Below are positions 34,301 to 42,365 of a stretch of DNA of 64,000 bases, one piece after another (the first letter of the stretch is position 1; every line of letters begins with the position of its first letter). The DNA lies in the NCBI GenBank assembly GCA_963827135.1, contig CAWGZX010000004.1:1-64000 (forward strand). Reading direction: 5' to 3'. A model generated the notes under the pieces. The model was not told the DNA's origin. It made no database searches and saw only the letters and a program-made list of their open reading frames with translations. A program made the position numbers and the translations under genes. This DNA comes from JAJRAN01 sp963827135. Lineage in GTDB: Archaea > Thermoplasmatota > Thermoplasmata > Methanomassiliicoccales > UBA472.

Positions 34301-34571
34301 GCGCAGCACCAACGAGGCGATCGTCCACGCCATGGACCAGACCGGCGGGGTGATCAGCGCCTGCGGCATCATCATGGCCGCGGCCTTCGGGACGCTCATG
34401 CTTTCGCAAGGGGCTTTGCTGCAGCAGTTCGGTTTCGCGCTGGCATTCGCCATCTTGCTGGATGCGATGGTGGTCCGCATCTACCTGGTCCCGGCCATCG
34501 TGTCCTTGCTGGGGAAATGGAATTGGTATGCGCCAGGTAGGATGCAGAGGACGGGGAAGGAGAAGACCTGA
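31347..34571 (+). CDS. MMPL/RND-family transporter
   Basis: Large (1074 residues) membrane transporter of the MMPL type, related to lipid and hydrophobe exporters. The first helix is YKAIVIAWILLLIPALFFAP, then a long outer domain (about 30-490), a block of five helices (IDPITIILVIVLIGIFFRSL, SIPPLVIGVALGLSFMMVFL, SLGAGCDYCIFILSRYREER), a second single helix (AKVIILVAVLISVPTTYLAL), a second outer domain and a last block with LGLGMDYDIFITTRIREEVA. GAGCDYCIF and GLGMDYDIF are the paired GxxxDY motifs that carry proton-relay Asp residues. It is transcribed alone, between leuS and ubiX. Confidence 0.9.
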   Translation: MFGRLANYLTRHYKAIVIAWILLLIPALFFAPQVNDVLIYEETDVPTTDLPSTEAQGFIDDTFGGSFEISTIVVLQGNDILDNASKAVVFSLEDGIIEGVQAGRLPQSTSVTSVYRVAEVYSSEYLKGLHGAYHIANVSVTLSSQMLFGLPVGYQELWHQSNASAFMVYGVPYIHIQVWTGLRDANPSWSVEMVDSVAYNASIPAISSSMVFQGLDDDMKGIALGWYQGYSLAWNTTSGDPDLVGLPFLRCQASIESAFPAFIGSLPIAPEQKTFLDGIQNNFTLQTWSDFHFLSAYACVISLGELDAASGGLPADKMQMARLYLEIFYGAWNASTSLPSEDEFEAMVGTSVYTLSTAIGGTEGQLLLAIYESLGWEGWMDPNAVSRFTIDMVSGQAGVEPWLVQELSLLPPDPSFAAFISLANALTRDYPLDQFPVPLPQALIAMMVNVPQNDTMLVSIEYGKETSGILFVEEIRSIAAEAVSGSGIDCYVTGNDPLSYDLETSTDEDISRIDPITIILVIVLIGIFFRSLVASSIPPLVIGVALGLSFMMVFLLGTYLLDVHYSVLPLLVTSSLGAGCDYCIFILSRYREERRKGFPKDEAVRTSVTWAGESIFTSGLTVIIGFGVLAFGSFWVIQSIGVALALGIGIALLAALTLLPSVVMLLGDRVFWPAKMSTSKPRKREGYFVRAARFSIRHAKVIILVAVLISVPTTYLALTLETSYDFIEAMPDVESKQGLAAMEEGFGAGTITPTQIALDMSHPAYVDGNFSVQMLDSVEAVCHELASMENVQKVTSPTRPQGVLIEYRDLSIYPPLQREELEAAMRSKIGTYNTSAVLIEVVFKQEPFSTTCLESISEIRDKVEASKEQDPDIVSDYVGGSTAQMYDVSNLMSDEFGTMRILAIIGIYLVLMLVLGSIVSPARSILTILLSISWTLAVTMLVFQLFQGVPILWMLPMILFVVCLGLGMDYDIFITTRIREEVAKGRSTNEAIVHAMDQTGGVISACGIIMAAAFGTLMLSQGALLQQFGFALAFAILLDAMVVRIYLVPAIVSLLGKWNWYAPGRMQRTGKEKT

Positions 34572-34578
34572 CCTGGCC

Positions 34579-35124
34579 TCATTTCCCCCAGCGCTTGAAC
34601 AGGTCGTGCTGCTGCCCTAACTGGTCGAGGATCTTACCCACAACGAAGTCAACCAGGTCCTCGACGCTCTGCGGGATGGAATAGAAGCCAGGATTGGCAG
34701 GGAGGATGGTGACGCCCAGTCGGGCGAGCTTGAGCTCGTTCTCCAGCATGATGGCGCTTATCGGCGTCTCGCGGGGGACGAGTATCAACCTCCTGCCTTC
34801 CTTCAGGCAGACGGAGGCAGCGCGAGCGATGAGCGTGTCCGCGATTCCATTGGCGATCTTGGCCAAGGTGCTGGCGGAGCAAGGGGCGATGATCATCGCG
34901 TCATACACGAAGGTACCAGAGGAGGGCGGGGCGAAAAGGTCAGAGTCCTCGAAGGCGCGGTCGGCGAAGACGAGCACCTCCTCGGGCTTGAGGCGCAGCT
35001 CATGCTCGATGATCTTCCAGCCCATCTCCGAGACGATGAGCATCTTCTCGCCCTTCAAGGCGCGTAACAGCCTGACTCCGTAAACGGATCCCGACGAACC
35101 GGTTATGGCAACAAGGTAGCGCAC
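34579..35124 (-). CDS. ubiX: UbiX-family flavin prenyltransferase
   Basis: Makes prenylated FMN, the cofactor of UbiD-type decarboxylases. The 181-residue protein starts MRYLVAITGSSGSVYGVRLL (FMN phosphate loop), then IIAPCSASTLAKIANGIADT and LVPRETPISAIMLENELKLA, the conserved prenyl and flavin site segments, and ANPGFYSIPQSVEDLVDFVV. Length and motifs are standard. A TATA-like TTTAAAAAT on the minus strand at about 35148-35157 would give an almost leaderless transcript. No ubiD is in the window. It converges on the MMPL gene with 7 bases between. Confidence 0.93.
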   Translation of the reverse strand: MRYLVAITGSSGSVYGVRLLRALKGEKMLIVSEMGWKIIEHELRLKPEEVLVFADRAFEDSDLFAPPSSGTFVYDAMIIAPCSASTLAKIANGIADTLIARAASVCLKEGRRLILVPRETPISAIMLENELKLARLGVTILPANPGFYSIPQSVEDLVDFVVGKILDQLGQQHDLFKRWGK

Positions 35125-35284
35125 ATCATGGCTATCCCGCTCGCATTATTTTTAAATTGCTCAGTCCTTTAGTCATATGGTCATTCACCTTCAGGTCGCT
35201 AAACGCTGTAGCTTCAAGATTGGCCAGCGCAATCAAGAACTGAATCCGTTAAGTCCCTTCTCACTTGGGGTTCATGAAAAGATG

Positions 35285-36220
35285 TCATTCGAGTATTCTT
35301 GGCTTTTGAATTCTGTTCGTGACCAATAAGATGAATGCAAAATAGGGGTCCACCCTAAAAGGGTCAGCAGAGATCGATCTTACGATATATTTTATCGCTT
35401 CCAGCTTTCCCCCACGGAGGCCCTCATAGAATGCGAGTTTTTGAAAAAAGGCGCCTTTCGCCTTCTTGTCTGCTTCAAACAATGCCCGGTTATTCTCGTA
35501 GATGATCCAGTTGAATTCAGGGACCAAAGCACTGTTCTTCGTGATCTGGGCGCATTTATGCCAATGATCGCGGTTTAGTATCTCCCTCACGCAAGAGAAA
35601 TCATAACGAGACGCAAGTCTGATTAGGAAATCCCAATCCGAATGCATTTCTAATCTTTCATCGAATTCGCCTACCTTGAGAACATCTTCTCTCGATATCA
35701 TAAGTGAATTCAACCCGATCACGCAACCACACAATACATGGTGAAGGATATTTCCTTCAAGGTCGAATGTTCGTTGCTCCACAACCCTTGATTCCACATC
35801 CGAGTAGATCTCACTCAAGCAGTAGGATACCCTGTGCTCGTTTCCACGTCCGCTCAAGTTGATAATTTGTTTTTCCACCTTGCTCTCAAGCCATTCATCG
35901 TCGCTGCCCAAGAAAGTAAGATATTTTCCACGGGCCGATTTGATGCCAGTATTCCATGCGGCCGCCACTCCTTTATTTAAATCATGCCTTATATAATAAA
36001 TACGGTCGTCATCAAACCCATCCAACATCCTCTTTACTTCGTCGACGGACCCGTCATCGACAACGATGATCTCCAGATTTTTGTGGGTCTGGTTTAATAC
36101 GCTCTTCAAGGTGCGTGGCAGCAGTTCCAACCTATTGTAAACAGGGATGATGACGCTTACTAATTCACCATTAATTATGCAGGAATCAGAAAGGTCGTTA
36201 TTAAGGTTGGAACCTGACAT
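35285..36220 (-). CDS. Family 2 glycosyltransferase
   Basis: A 311-residue GT-A-fold enzyme that probably adds a sugar to a surface glycan or N-glycan. It shows SVIIPVYNRLELLPRTLKSV, LEIIVVDDGSVDEVKRML (nucleotide-sugar Asp), KGVAAAWNTGIKSARGKYLT, FLGSDDEW (DxD-like metal site) and EMHSDWDFLIRLASRYDFSC. No membrane segment is evident. With the divergent second glycosyltransferase it forms an AT-richer pair, unlike the flanking core genes, so it may have been acquired. The acceptor is unknown. Confidence 0.88.
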   Translation of the reverse strand: MSGSNLNNDLSDSCIINGELVSVIIPVYNRLELLPRTLKSVLNQTHKNLEIIVVDDGSVDEVKRMLDGFDDDRIYYIRHDLNKGVAAAWNTGIKSARGKYLTFLGSDDEWLESKVEKQIINLSGRGNEHRVSYCLSEIYSDVESRVVEQRTFDLEGNILHHVLCGCVIGLNSLMISREDVLKVGEFDERLEMHSDWDFLIRLASRYDFSCVREILNRDHWHKCAQITKNSALVPEFNWIIYENNRALFEADKKAKGAFFQKLAFYEGLRGGKLEAIKYIVRSISADPFRVDPYFAFILLVTNRIQKPRILE

Positions 36221-36385
36221 AAATAATGGGGTTATATGGTCGTAACCTTATAAAAGATGCAACAACTCATAAATCTCAAGACATTACATTCTGATGAAGC
36301 GCAATAATAATCTGGAGCCAATTGTATTTCTGTCTTCATAATACCATAATCAAAAAAATCTTACATTGATTTAGCGAGGTTGTAT

Positions 36386-37336
36386 ATGATTGAAACAGGG
36401 AAGAAGATTGGAATTCTGCAGATTGGTGCCATTTTTCTTTCCGTACCGGCCTTGGCGACAGGACTGCGTAGCCTGGGTTACCGAAGCGATATTCTGGTCT
36501 TTGAAGGACATCCCTTTGGGTTCGATCCGGATTATTATCACCCTCTTGATGGCAGTCTAAAGTCACTCACCAGATTACTCACTAGATGGTCGATCCAATT
36601 CATTGGAGATTACTCAGTGTTTCATTTCCATGTGCGAAGTTTCACTGAGTCAGGAATTGACCTGTTATTCCTGAGGACGCTGAGGAAAAGGGTCGTCGTC
36701 CATCATCATGGCTCAGATCTTAGGCAATGGGGGGAAAAGAATACCTTCAATAGGTTTGCCCATGACATTTTAGTGTCAACGCCTGATCTAATAAAATGGT
36801 CTCCAAGAGCGACCTATCTTCCTAGCCCAATATCCCTCGATTCCTATCACAATGTAGGAGTAGAGAAGAAAGGAGCGAATGAGAGGATACGCATCGTACA
36901 CGCGCCATCGAAGAGGTCCGTCAAAGGAACGGAGCTCATAATTAGGATCGTCAATGAGTTGAAACGCTCCGGTTACAATGTTGAATTGGATCTTGTGGAA
37001 AAAAAGCTCCACAAAGAAGCGATCGAAGTCTATAAGAGCGCCGATATAATAATTGACCAAATTAACGATCTGGGTGTCCATGGAATGGTCTCCATAGAGG
37101 CGATGGCCTTAGGTAAACCTGTGATATGCAGCGTTAAATCGGAATACGGGGAGTATTATCCGTCAATACCTATCATCAGTTCGAATGAGCTGGAGCTTAG
37201 ATCTAAACTCATTACGTTAGTGGAAGATGGAAGTCTAAGATATGACTTGGGACAGAAAGGCAGAAATTACATCGAGTCTAATCACGATTCGATCAAGATT
37301 GCATCCAGATTAGAAAAGATTTACAATATCTCGTAA
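36386..37336 (+). CDS. Glycosyltransferase, GT-B fold (family 4-like)
   Basis: A 316-residue enzyme with a Rossmann-type C-terminal half: RIRIVHAPSKRSVKGTELII, VYKSADIIIDQINDLGVHGM and SIEAMALGKPVICSVKSEYG, the last being the family 4 donor-binding motif with Glu. The N-terminal half (VVVHHHGSDLRQWG) matches the acceptor domain. GAGGT lies six bases before ATG 36386; a TTG at 36380 is the alternative. It is divergent from the family 2 glycosyltransferase, and a shared role in surface glycan synthesis is likely. Confidence 0.8.
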   Translation: MIETGKKIGILQIGAIFLSVPALATGLRSLGYRSDILVFEGHPFGFDPDYYHPLDGSLKSLTRLLTRWSIQFIGDYSVFHFHVRSFTESGIDLLFLRTLRKRVVVHHHGSDLRQWGEKNTFNRFAHDILVSTPDLIKWSPRATYLPSPISLDSYHNVGVEKKGANERIRIVHAPSKRSVKGTELIIRIVNELKRSGYNVELDLVEKKLHKEAIEVYKSADIIIDQINDLGVHGMVSIEAMALGKPVICSVKSEYGEYYPSIPIISSNELELRSKLITLVEDGSLRYDLGQKGRNYIESNHDSIKIASRLEKIYNIS

Positions 37337-37560
37337 ATGTTTTAATAAATCCTTCAAAGTAATTCTAACCTCTCGACAAACGAAGCGTAGATGCAGATCT
37401 GCATGGATACGCGGGGTTCGAACCTAACCACCCAACTAATGGATAGGTATCTTGCAGGAGAACTCGGCACAATGGAGTTCATGACCTCGATAGAGAATGT
37501 CCGACGAAAAATCGCCTCAAACATCTTGGGATAGGAGTTTATATGGCCAATCTGGGTATA
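37337..37560. other. Intergenic, no gene recognised
   Basis: About 220 bases between a glycosyltransferase and the S19e promoter with no supported coding sequence or RNA. GGGGTTCGAACC at 37413-37424 resembles a tRNA T arm, but no acceptor or anticodon stem can be built around it. A TATA-like GTTTATATGG occurs near 37537, ahead of the stronger box at 37568. Confidence 0.35.
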
Positions 37561-37567
37561 GGAAACA

Positions 37568-37630
37568 CTTTTATATGGGCAGACAATTAGGCGCACAGTT
37601 GTCCGGACGTTGAGAGAGTTACGCTCAACG
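37568..37630 (+). promoter_or_regulatory. Promoter and leader hairpin of the S19e operon
   Basis: CTTTTATATGG (37568-37578) is a TATA box. In the leader CGTTGAG (37608-37614) pairs with CTCAACG (37624-37630), a perfect 7-bp stem with a 9-base loop that ends 2 bases before the AGAGGT ribosome-binding site (37633-37638). The hairpin could control translation of the ribosomal operon; this is inference. Confidence 0.5.
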
Positions 37631-37646
37631 CCAGAGGTAGATTCGA

Positions 37647-38075
37647 ATGGTCACAGTCTATGACGTCCCCGCCGAGCAGCTCATCGCCAAGGTAGCTGCA
37701 AAGCTGAAGGAGATCGAAACGATAAAGCCGCCGGAATGGGCGGAGTATGTGAAAACGGGGAGGCATACGGAGAAGGCCCCGGTCCAGAAGGACTGGTGGT
37801 ACACCCGGTCCGCCTCCATCCTGCGAAAGGTCGCTATGAAAGGCCCGATAGGTACCTCGAGGCTCGCCGAGGAGTACGGCGGGTTCGCGGACCGCGGGTC
37901 CAGGCCTAACAAGGCTGTCAAGGGCTCCAGGAACATCGCCCGTAAGAGCATCATGCAGCTCGAGGCGTCGGGCCTGGTTGCCAAGAACAAGAACAAGGGG
38001 CGCATCGTCACATCCAAGGGGCAGAAGCTCCTGGACGCTGCAGCCAAGGAGGTCGCTGACGCGGCCAGCAAGTGA
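37647..38075 (+). CDS. rps19e: Ribosomal protein S19e
   Basis: A 142-residue small-subunit ribosomal protein. It contains YDVPAEQLIAKVAAKLKEIE, PPEWAEYVKTGRHTEKAPVQ, DWWYTRSASILRKVAMKGPI and GTSRLAEEYGGFADRGSRPN, all hallmarks of S19e. ATG 37647 follows AGAGGT at good spacing. It is the first gene of S19e-PDCD5-L39e-L31e-aIF6, a conserved archaeal order. Confidence 0.97.
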   Translation: MVTVYDVPAEQLIAKVAAKLKEIETIKPPEWAEYVKTGRHTEKAPVQKDWWYTRSASILRKVAMKGPIGTSRLAEEYGGFADRGSRPNKAVKGSRNIARKSIMQLEASGLVAKNKNKGRIVTSKGQKLLDAAAKEVADAASK

Positions 38076-38082
38076 GCGTGAG

Positions 38083-38415
38083 ATGATGGAGGACGCTGAA
38101 CTGGATGAACTTCGCCGCCGCAAGATGGCGGATCTGCAGAGGCAGCAAGAGGTCCAGGCCATGGCGCAAGAGCAACAGCACCATGTGGACCAGCAGCGTC
38201 AGGCGATCATGCGCCAGATCCTTACCCCCCAGGCGAGGGACCGCATGGCCAACCTAAGGATGGCCTACCCGGACATCGCCCGATTGGTCGAGGACCAGCT
38301 CATCGGTCTGGTCCAGGCAGGAAGGATCCAGCAGCAGGTCGACGACAACACGCTCAAGGAGATCCTCAGGCGAGTAGCGCCGAAGAAGAGGGAGATCAAG
38401 ATCGAGAGAGTGTGA
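38083..38415 (+). CDS. DNA-binding protein, PDCD5 family
   Basis: A 110-residue helical protein of the archaeal PDCD5/TFAR19-related family, thought to bind DNA or a chaperone partner. It starts MMEDAELDELRRRKMADLQR with a Gln-rich helix, then QILTPQARDRMANLRMAYPD and LIGLVQAGRIQQQVDDNTLK, the family core, and a basic tail (KKREIKIERV). There are two adjacent ATG codons (38083, 38086); either could start. Its place between S19e and L39e is standard in archaea. Confidence 0.92.
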   Translation: MMEDAELDELRRRKMADLQRQQEVQAMAQEQQHHVDQQRQAIMRQILTPQARDRMANLRMAYPDIARLVEDQLIGLVQAGRIQQQVDDNTLKEILRRVAPKKREIKIERV

Positions 38416-38420
38416 CACTT

Positions 38421-38576
38421 ATGACGAGGAACAAGCCCCCAGCGATGAAGACGAGGCTCAACCGCAAGGTGAAGCAGAACCGCCGCGTTCCAGCATGGGT
38501 CATGATGAGGACTAACCGCACCTTCGTCCGCCACCCCCACAGAAGGTCGTGGCGGCAGAACAAGTTGAAGGAGTGA
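38421..38576 (+). CDS. rpl39e: Ribosomal protein L39e
   Basis: A 51-residue, very basic large-subunit protein lining the exit tunnel. It reads MTRNKPPAMKTRLNRKVKQN followed by RRVPAWVMMRTNRTF and ends in RHPHRRSWRQNKLKE. The RVPAWVMMRT segment and length are diagnostic. It starts 5 bases after the PDCD5 stop and 7 bases separate it from L31e. Confidence 0.97.
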   Translation: MTRNKPPAMKTRLNRKVKQNRRVPAWVMMRTNRTFVRHPHRRSWRQNKLKE

Positions 38577-38583
38577 TTCAGCC

Positions 38584-38847
38584 ATGGCGGAAGACGTGCA
38601 GATATACACCATCCCATTGCTCGTGACCAAGGCCGCGCCCCGCAGCAAGAAGGCGGAGAAGGCGGTCGCGGAGATCAAGGAGTTCGTGGCCAAGCATATG
38701 AAGGCCAAGATCGAGGACGTTTGGATGGACCAGGCGGTCAACGAGGCCATGTGGAGCCGGAGCATCCAGAAGCCGCCGTCCAAGGTCAGGGTCAAGGCGG
38801 TCAAGTTCGAGGACGGCCTGGTCGAAGTATCCTTGCCGGAAGAGTGA
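38584..38847 (+). CDS. rpl31e: Ribosomal protein L31e
   Basis: An 87-residue large-subunit protein located at the tunnel exit. Segments QIYTIPLLVTKAAPRSKKAE, AVAEIKEFVAKHMKA and VWMDQAVNEAMWSRSIQKPP are typical, followed by the beta strand PSKVRVKAVKFEDG. Length is normal. It precedes the aIF6 gene by 12 bases. Confidence 0.97.
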   Translation: MAEDVQIYTIPLLVTKAAPRSKKAEKAVAEIKEFVAKHMKAKIEDVWMDQAVNEAMWSRSIQKPPSKVRVKAVKFEDGLVEVSLPEE

Positions 38848-38859
38848 GCAAGACTTTAC

Positions 38860-39519
38860 ATGATAAGACTGAGCCACTACAACGGAAACCCCTACATCGG
38901 CGTGTACGCGGTCGCGAACGAGTTCGTGGCGTTCGTGCCCCGCGACGCCCCTGATTCTTTGATCCGAGACATCTCGGAAGCTCTCCAGGTCCAGGTGCAT
39001 CGAGGTACGCTATCCTGCACCAATCTCATCGGCTCCCTGGTCTCCATGAACTCATATGGGGCCGTGGTCTCCAACATGGCCACGAGCGCTGAGGTCGAGT
39101 ACCTCTCTCGCTTCATTCCAGTGTATAAGATAGAGGACAAGGTAAACGCCTCCGGTAACAACCTGCTGGTGAACGACTACGGCTGCGTGGCCAATCCCGA
39201 CCTCAGCCGCAGCACCATCCGAGGTATTGAGGAGACCTTGCAGGTGGACGTGGTCCAAGCGAGCGTTGCCGAGCACAAGACGGTGGGCTCGACCTGTGCC
39301 GTCACCAACAAGGGAGTGCTCTGCCATCCATCGGCCACCAAGGAGGAGCTGGTCCTGTTGAAGAATGCGCTGAAGGTGCCTGCGGCCATCGGCACGCTGA
39401 ACTATGGCGCGCCTCTGGTAGGCGCTTGCATCGTCACCAACAGCAAGGGAGCGGTGGTCGGCAACAAGTCCACGCCCATCGAGCTGGGCAGGGTTGAGGA
39501 CGCCTTGGATCTGATCTGA
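38860..39519 (+). CDS. eif6: Translation initiation factor 6 (aIF6)
   Basis: A 219-residue anti-association factor that binds the large ribosomal subunit and keeps it from joining the small one. It has the five-fold pseudo-symmetric repeats of the family: NPYIGVYAVANEFVAFVPRD, LIGSLVSMNSYGAVVSNMAT, NNLLVNDYGCVANPDLSR, GSTCAVTNKGVLCHPSATKE and VGACIVTNSKGAVVGNKSTP. Length is standard. The L18a gene that often follows in archaea is not here; a convergent gene lies immediately downstream. Confidence 0.97.
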   Translation: MIRLSHYNGNPYIGVYAVANEFVAFVPRDAPDSLIRDISEALQVQVHRGTLSCTNLIGSLVSMNSYGAVVSNMATSAEVEYLSRFIPVYKIEDKVNASGNNLLVNDYGCVANPDLSRSTIRGIEETLQVDVVQASVAEHKTVGSTCAVTNKGVLCHPSATKEELVLLKNALKVPAAIGTLNYGAPLVGACIVTNSKGAVVGNKSTPIELGRVEDALDLI

Positions 39520-40158
39520 TCAGGGCGAGAATATCCAGTACTCGGTCCCTTCGGGGACGTCCCCCCTCGAGAACTCTATGGTGTTGCCCACGCGCCGGAC
39601 CTTCTCTTCGGGCAGTTTGTCGAGGAACGCGTCCAACGGATGGATGGAGAGCGAGAGCCCCCCGTAACGGTAATGCATGGGCACCGCAACCTTGGGCGAG
39701 ATGTCCCTGACCACATCCTTGGCCTTCCTTCCGTCAAGGGTGAACACGCCCCCGACGGGGATGAAGAGAACGTCCACCCCTCCAACCGACCTCAGCTGCT
39801 CGGGCGATAACGCATGCCCCAGGTCCCCGCAGTGCAGGAAGGAAACCCCGTCCAATTCGAAACGGTACATCATCACCTTGCCGCGCTTTGCCCCTCCGGT
39901 CTCGTCGTGGGCCACCTCGATGCCTCTTACCTTTACTCCCTTGACATCCCTCTGACCCGGCTCCTTGAGAGTGGTGAACTGCCCCTTTAGGACCCTGACG
40001 CAATTATGGTCGAAATGGTCGTGGCTCACCAGGACCAGGTCGGGCCTGCAGGAAGGAGGATGGATGCCTAGGGACTTGCCATCATGTGGGTCCGTCACAA
40101 CCGTCACGTTCTCGCCTTGCACCTCGAAGCAGGCATGGCCGTGCCACGTGATTCTCAT
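39520..40158 (-). CDS. Metallo-beta-lactamase-fold hydrolase (UPF0173-like)
   Basis: A 212-residue metal-dependent hydrolase. The zinc ligands appear in MRITWHGHACFEV, VLVSHDHFDHNCV (HxHxDH), FLHCGDLGHALSPEQL and VAVPMHYRYGG. The substrate is unknown; relatives have been proposed to act on small phosphodiesters or thioesters. ATG 40158 has GAGG upstream, and a TTG at 40185 is less likely. It follows the zinc-ribbon membrane gene by 23 bases on the same strand and its stop abuts that of aIF6. Confidence 0.82.
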   Translation of the reverse strand: MRITWHGHACFEVQGENVTVVTDPHDGKSLGIHPPSCRPDLVLVSHDHFDHNCVRVLKGQFTTLKEPGQRDVKGVKVRGIEVAHDETGGAKRGKVMMYRFELDGVSFLHCGDLGHALSPEQLRSVGGVDVLFIPVGGVFTLDGRKAKDVVRDISPKVAVPMHYRYGGLSLSIHPLDAFLDKLPEEKVRRVGNTIEFSRGDVPEGTEYWIFSP

Positions 40159-40181
40159 TATTGCATCCTCATGGACTTCAT

Positions 40182-41030
40182 TCAATGAGTGAACGCCGCG
40201 CCGCAGGAGGGGCAGCGCATGTCGCCCTCGCTAACTTCCTCATGGCAGCGCGGGCAGATGACGATCTCATCCCCCGCGTGCTTCATTTCCCCGATGATCG
40301 GCTCGCTCTCGGCTCTGCGCTCAATCCTCTTATCATATAGGTGGCTCACACCGATAGTGATCAGTGCAGCACCGACGATGGCCATTCCCCAACCTAGCAG
40401 TACGTCAAGATAAGATAACGAATAGAGCACTAATGTGACCACGTAGACGGCGACCCCTGCGCCGAGCAACGGCTTCCAGTATCTGGTGAGGAAGTTGCTC
40501 TGCGGCACATAGACCTCCACGACCTCCTCGTGCAGCGGCTCCGCTGGGCTAAATGGTAGGGTCATGACGTCCGAAGCCCGGAGGTTCACCTCGGCCGCCG
40601 CCTTGGCGCTCACCGGCTCGCCGATCATCGTCTCCACGAAGTTCTTGACCTCCCTCTCCTCCTCGGGGATGGGGGCCGGGATGGTCACCACGCGCCTCTC
40701 CGGCCACTTCTCGGACTTCGTCGATGGATCAGGCTCGGCGATGACCTCCCCCCGCACCGATGTTGCCGAAGCAGGTGCAGGTTCAATGGCCTGGCTCGAG
40801 GTCGGTTCTCTCGGGCTGCGCACGATGGTGGACTCGATCCTGCGCGAGACCTCATCGTCGAGGACGATGGACTCGGTGGCCTTGTTCAGCTTCTCCAGGA
40901 CCTGGACGTGGGATATCCATTCGTCCGAAACATCGCGGAACTCCCAGCCACAGAAGTCGCACTGGGCAGCCGAGGGCTTGTTGCGCAGACCGCACCTCGG
41001 GCATTCCTTGAACCCAGCCTTCTTCTCCAT
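40182..41030 (-). CDS. Double zinc-ribbon membrane protein
   Basis: A 282-residue protein of unknown function with a zinc ribbon at each end: CPRCGLRNKPSAAQCDFCGW at the N-terminus and CPRCHEEVSEGDMRCPSCGA at the C-terminus. Between them is a long acidic, probably unstructured linker (about 70-185) and two membrane helices (LLGAGVAVYVVTLVLYSLSY, LLGWGMAIVGAALITIGV). Both ribbons should be cytoplasmic. A TATA-like ATATTATAAAC on the minus strand at about 41058-41068 suggests a short or absent leader. Confidence 0.7.
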   Translation of the reverse strand: MEKKAGFKECPRCGLRNKPSAAQCDFCGWEFRDVSDEWISHVQVLEKLNKATESIVLDDEVSRRIESTIVRSPREPTSSQAIEPAPASATSVRGEVIAEPDPSTKSEKWPERRVVTIPAPIPEEEREVKNFVETMIGEPVSAKAAAEVNLRASDVMTLPFSPAEPLHEEVVEVYVPQSNFLTRYWKPLLGAGVAVYVVTLVLYSLSYLDVLLGWGMAIVGAALITIGVSHLYDKRIERRAESEPIIGEMKHAGDEIVICPRCHEEVSEGDMRCPSCGAAFTH

Positions 41031-41171
41031 CGGACTCTCTTAACCCCCGTCCCTGTTTATAATATTTCTTCCGTGGCGCTCATCCCTAGCACCAGATTCC
41101 TTCGCGCGTCGACGAGCCATATTCGGTGCCAAGGCAAACCTAATGTCTGGCACTGGCATCCAACAAAGAAC

Positions 41172-41179
41172 ATTTAAAT
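41172..41179 (+). promoter_or_regulatory. TATA box, leaderless transcript for the DUF373 gene
   Basis: TTTAAATA at 41172-41179 lies only about 17-24 bases ahead of the GTG at 41196, so transcription should start at or next to the start codon, giving a leaderless mRNA. Confidence 0.5.
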
Positions 41180-41195
41180 AGATTAATTTGGGATA

Positions 41196-42356
41196 GTGAA
41201 GGTCGTGAAGGTCCTGATCCTAAGCGTCGATCGTGATGACGACTTCGGCGTCAAGGCGGGGTTGCACAGCCCCTTCATCGGTCGCCAGGAGAACCTGGAC
41301 GCAGCCATAGGGCTTGGACTTAAGGACCCTGAGGATTCGGACATCAACACCATCCTGGCTGCCATCTCCATCTATGAGGAGATGGTCAAGAAGGGGATGG
41401 ATGCGGAGGTGGCGACCATCTGCGGGGACATCAAGGTCGGCTACGAGTCCGACGTGGCCCTCGCCACCCAGCTCGAGAACGTGCTGGAGATGGTGAAGCC
41501 AGACCGGGTGGTCCTGGTGAGCGATGGTGCCGAGGACGAGTACATCTTCCCTATGGTCGCATCGAGGGTGAAGGTGGACTCGGTCAAGCGGGTGTTCGTG
41601 AAACAGGCACCTACCGTCGAAGGGACCTACTACATATTCGTCAAGATGATGAAGGATGACAAGGTGCGCAAGCGCGTCCTCTTCCCCATCGGTCTGGTCT
41701 TTGCCATTCTCGGGACCTTCGCCCTGCTGCCGAAGATCTTCGAATACATGGAGGCGCCGTCCTTCGATATCATAGCCAGCATGGGGTTCGGGTTCCTTGG
41801 GGTCGCTTTGGGCCTTTACCTCATCTTCTATGCCTACCATGTGGGCGAGCGGACCATGTCCGCGCTGTCGAAGACGGCCAGGGCCATAAAGTCTGGAAGC
41901 CAGATGATACTCTTCACGGTGCTGGCAGCGATATTCCTCATCGCCGGGGTGGCCGCGGGTCTGAACGCCGCGCAATTGGCCAACACGGACGACCTGACCT
42001 ATCAGGCTCTGCTGTTCATGGGCGGCACGCTCTGGCCGTGGATGTTCGCGGCGTTTTGCTATGCATCGGGGAAGTTCGTCAGCCTCTTCCTAGACGACGG
42101 AAAGGTCCATTGGACCTACATCGTCACTATATTGTCGGTCTTCGCCATCGGGTTCATCACCCAGGGCGCGATCGACGTCACGATATTCATCCTCGGCTAC
42201 CAGGAATACGACCAGGTGTTCATAGGGCTCGAGATCTTGGCCGGGTTCCTGCTAGCTGGCTTCAGCGGCCTGCTCAACGCCAGCCTACGTGCGCAGACGT
42301 CTCGCTCCGAGGATAAGGGCGAGTCCCTTAAGGAAGGAAAGGAGAGCATCAACTGA
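41196..42356 (+). CDS. DUF373 family membrane protein
   Basis: A 386-residue archaeal protein of unknown function. The N-terminal soluble part is the DUF373 hallmark: KVLILSVDRDDDFGVKAGLH, SPFIGRQENLDAAIGLGLKD, PEDSDINTILAAISIYEEM and VVLVSDGAEDEYIFPMVASR. It is followed by six or seven membrane helices from about residue 150 to 370 and a charged tail. The first GTG at 41196 is used, since the TATA box leaves no room for a leader; GTG 41205 is possible. The mptE gene starts 10 bases after its stop. Confidence 0.9.
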   Translation: MKVVKVLILSVDRDDDFGVKAGLHSPFIGRQENLDAAIGLGLKDPEDSDINTILAAISIYEEMVKKGMDAEVATICGDIKVGYESDVALATQLENVLEMVKPDRVVLVSDGAEDEYIFPMVASRVKVDSVKRVFVKQAPTVEGTYYIFVKMMKDDKVRKRVLFPIGLVFAILGTFALLPKIFEYMEAPSFDIIASMGFGFLGVALGLYLIFYAYHVGERTMSALSKTARAIKSGSQMILFTVLAAIFLIAGVAAGLNAAQLANTDDLTYQALLFMGGTLWPWMFAAFCYASGKFVSLFLDDGKVHWTYIVTILSVFAIGFITQGAIDVTIFILGYQEYDQVFIGLEILAGFLLAGFSGLLNASLRAQTSRSEDKGESLKEGKESIN

Positions 42357-42365
42357 GGGGCGCGG

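Noticed and set aside
37411..37430. Possible tRNA from GGGGTTCGAACC
   Set aside because: Only a T-arm-like sequence is present; no acceptor, anticodon or D stem can be formed on either strand.
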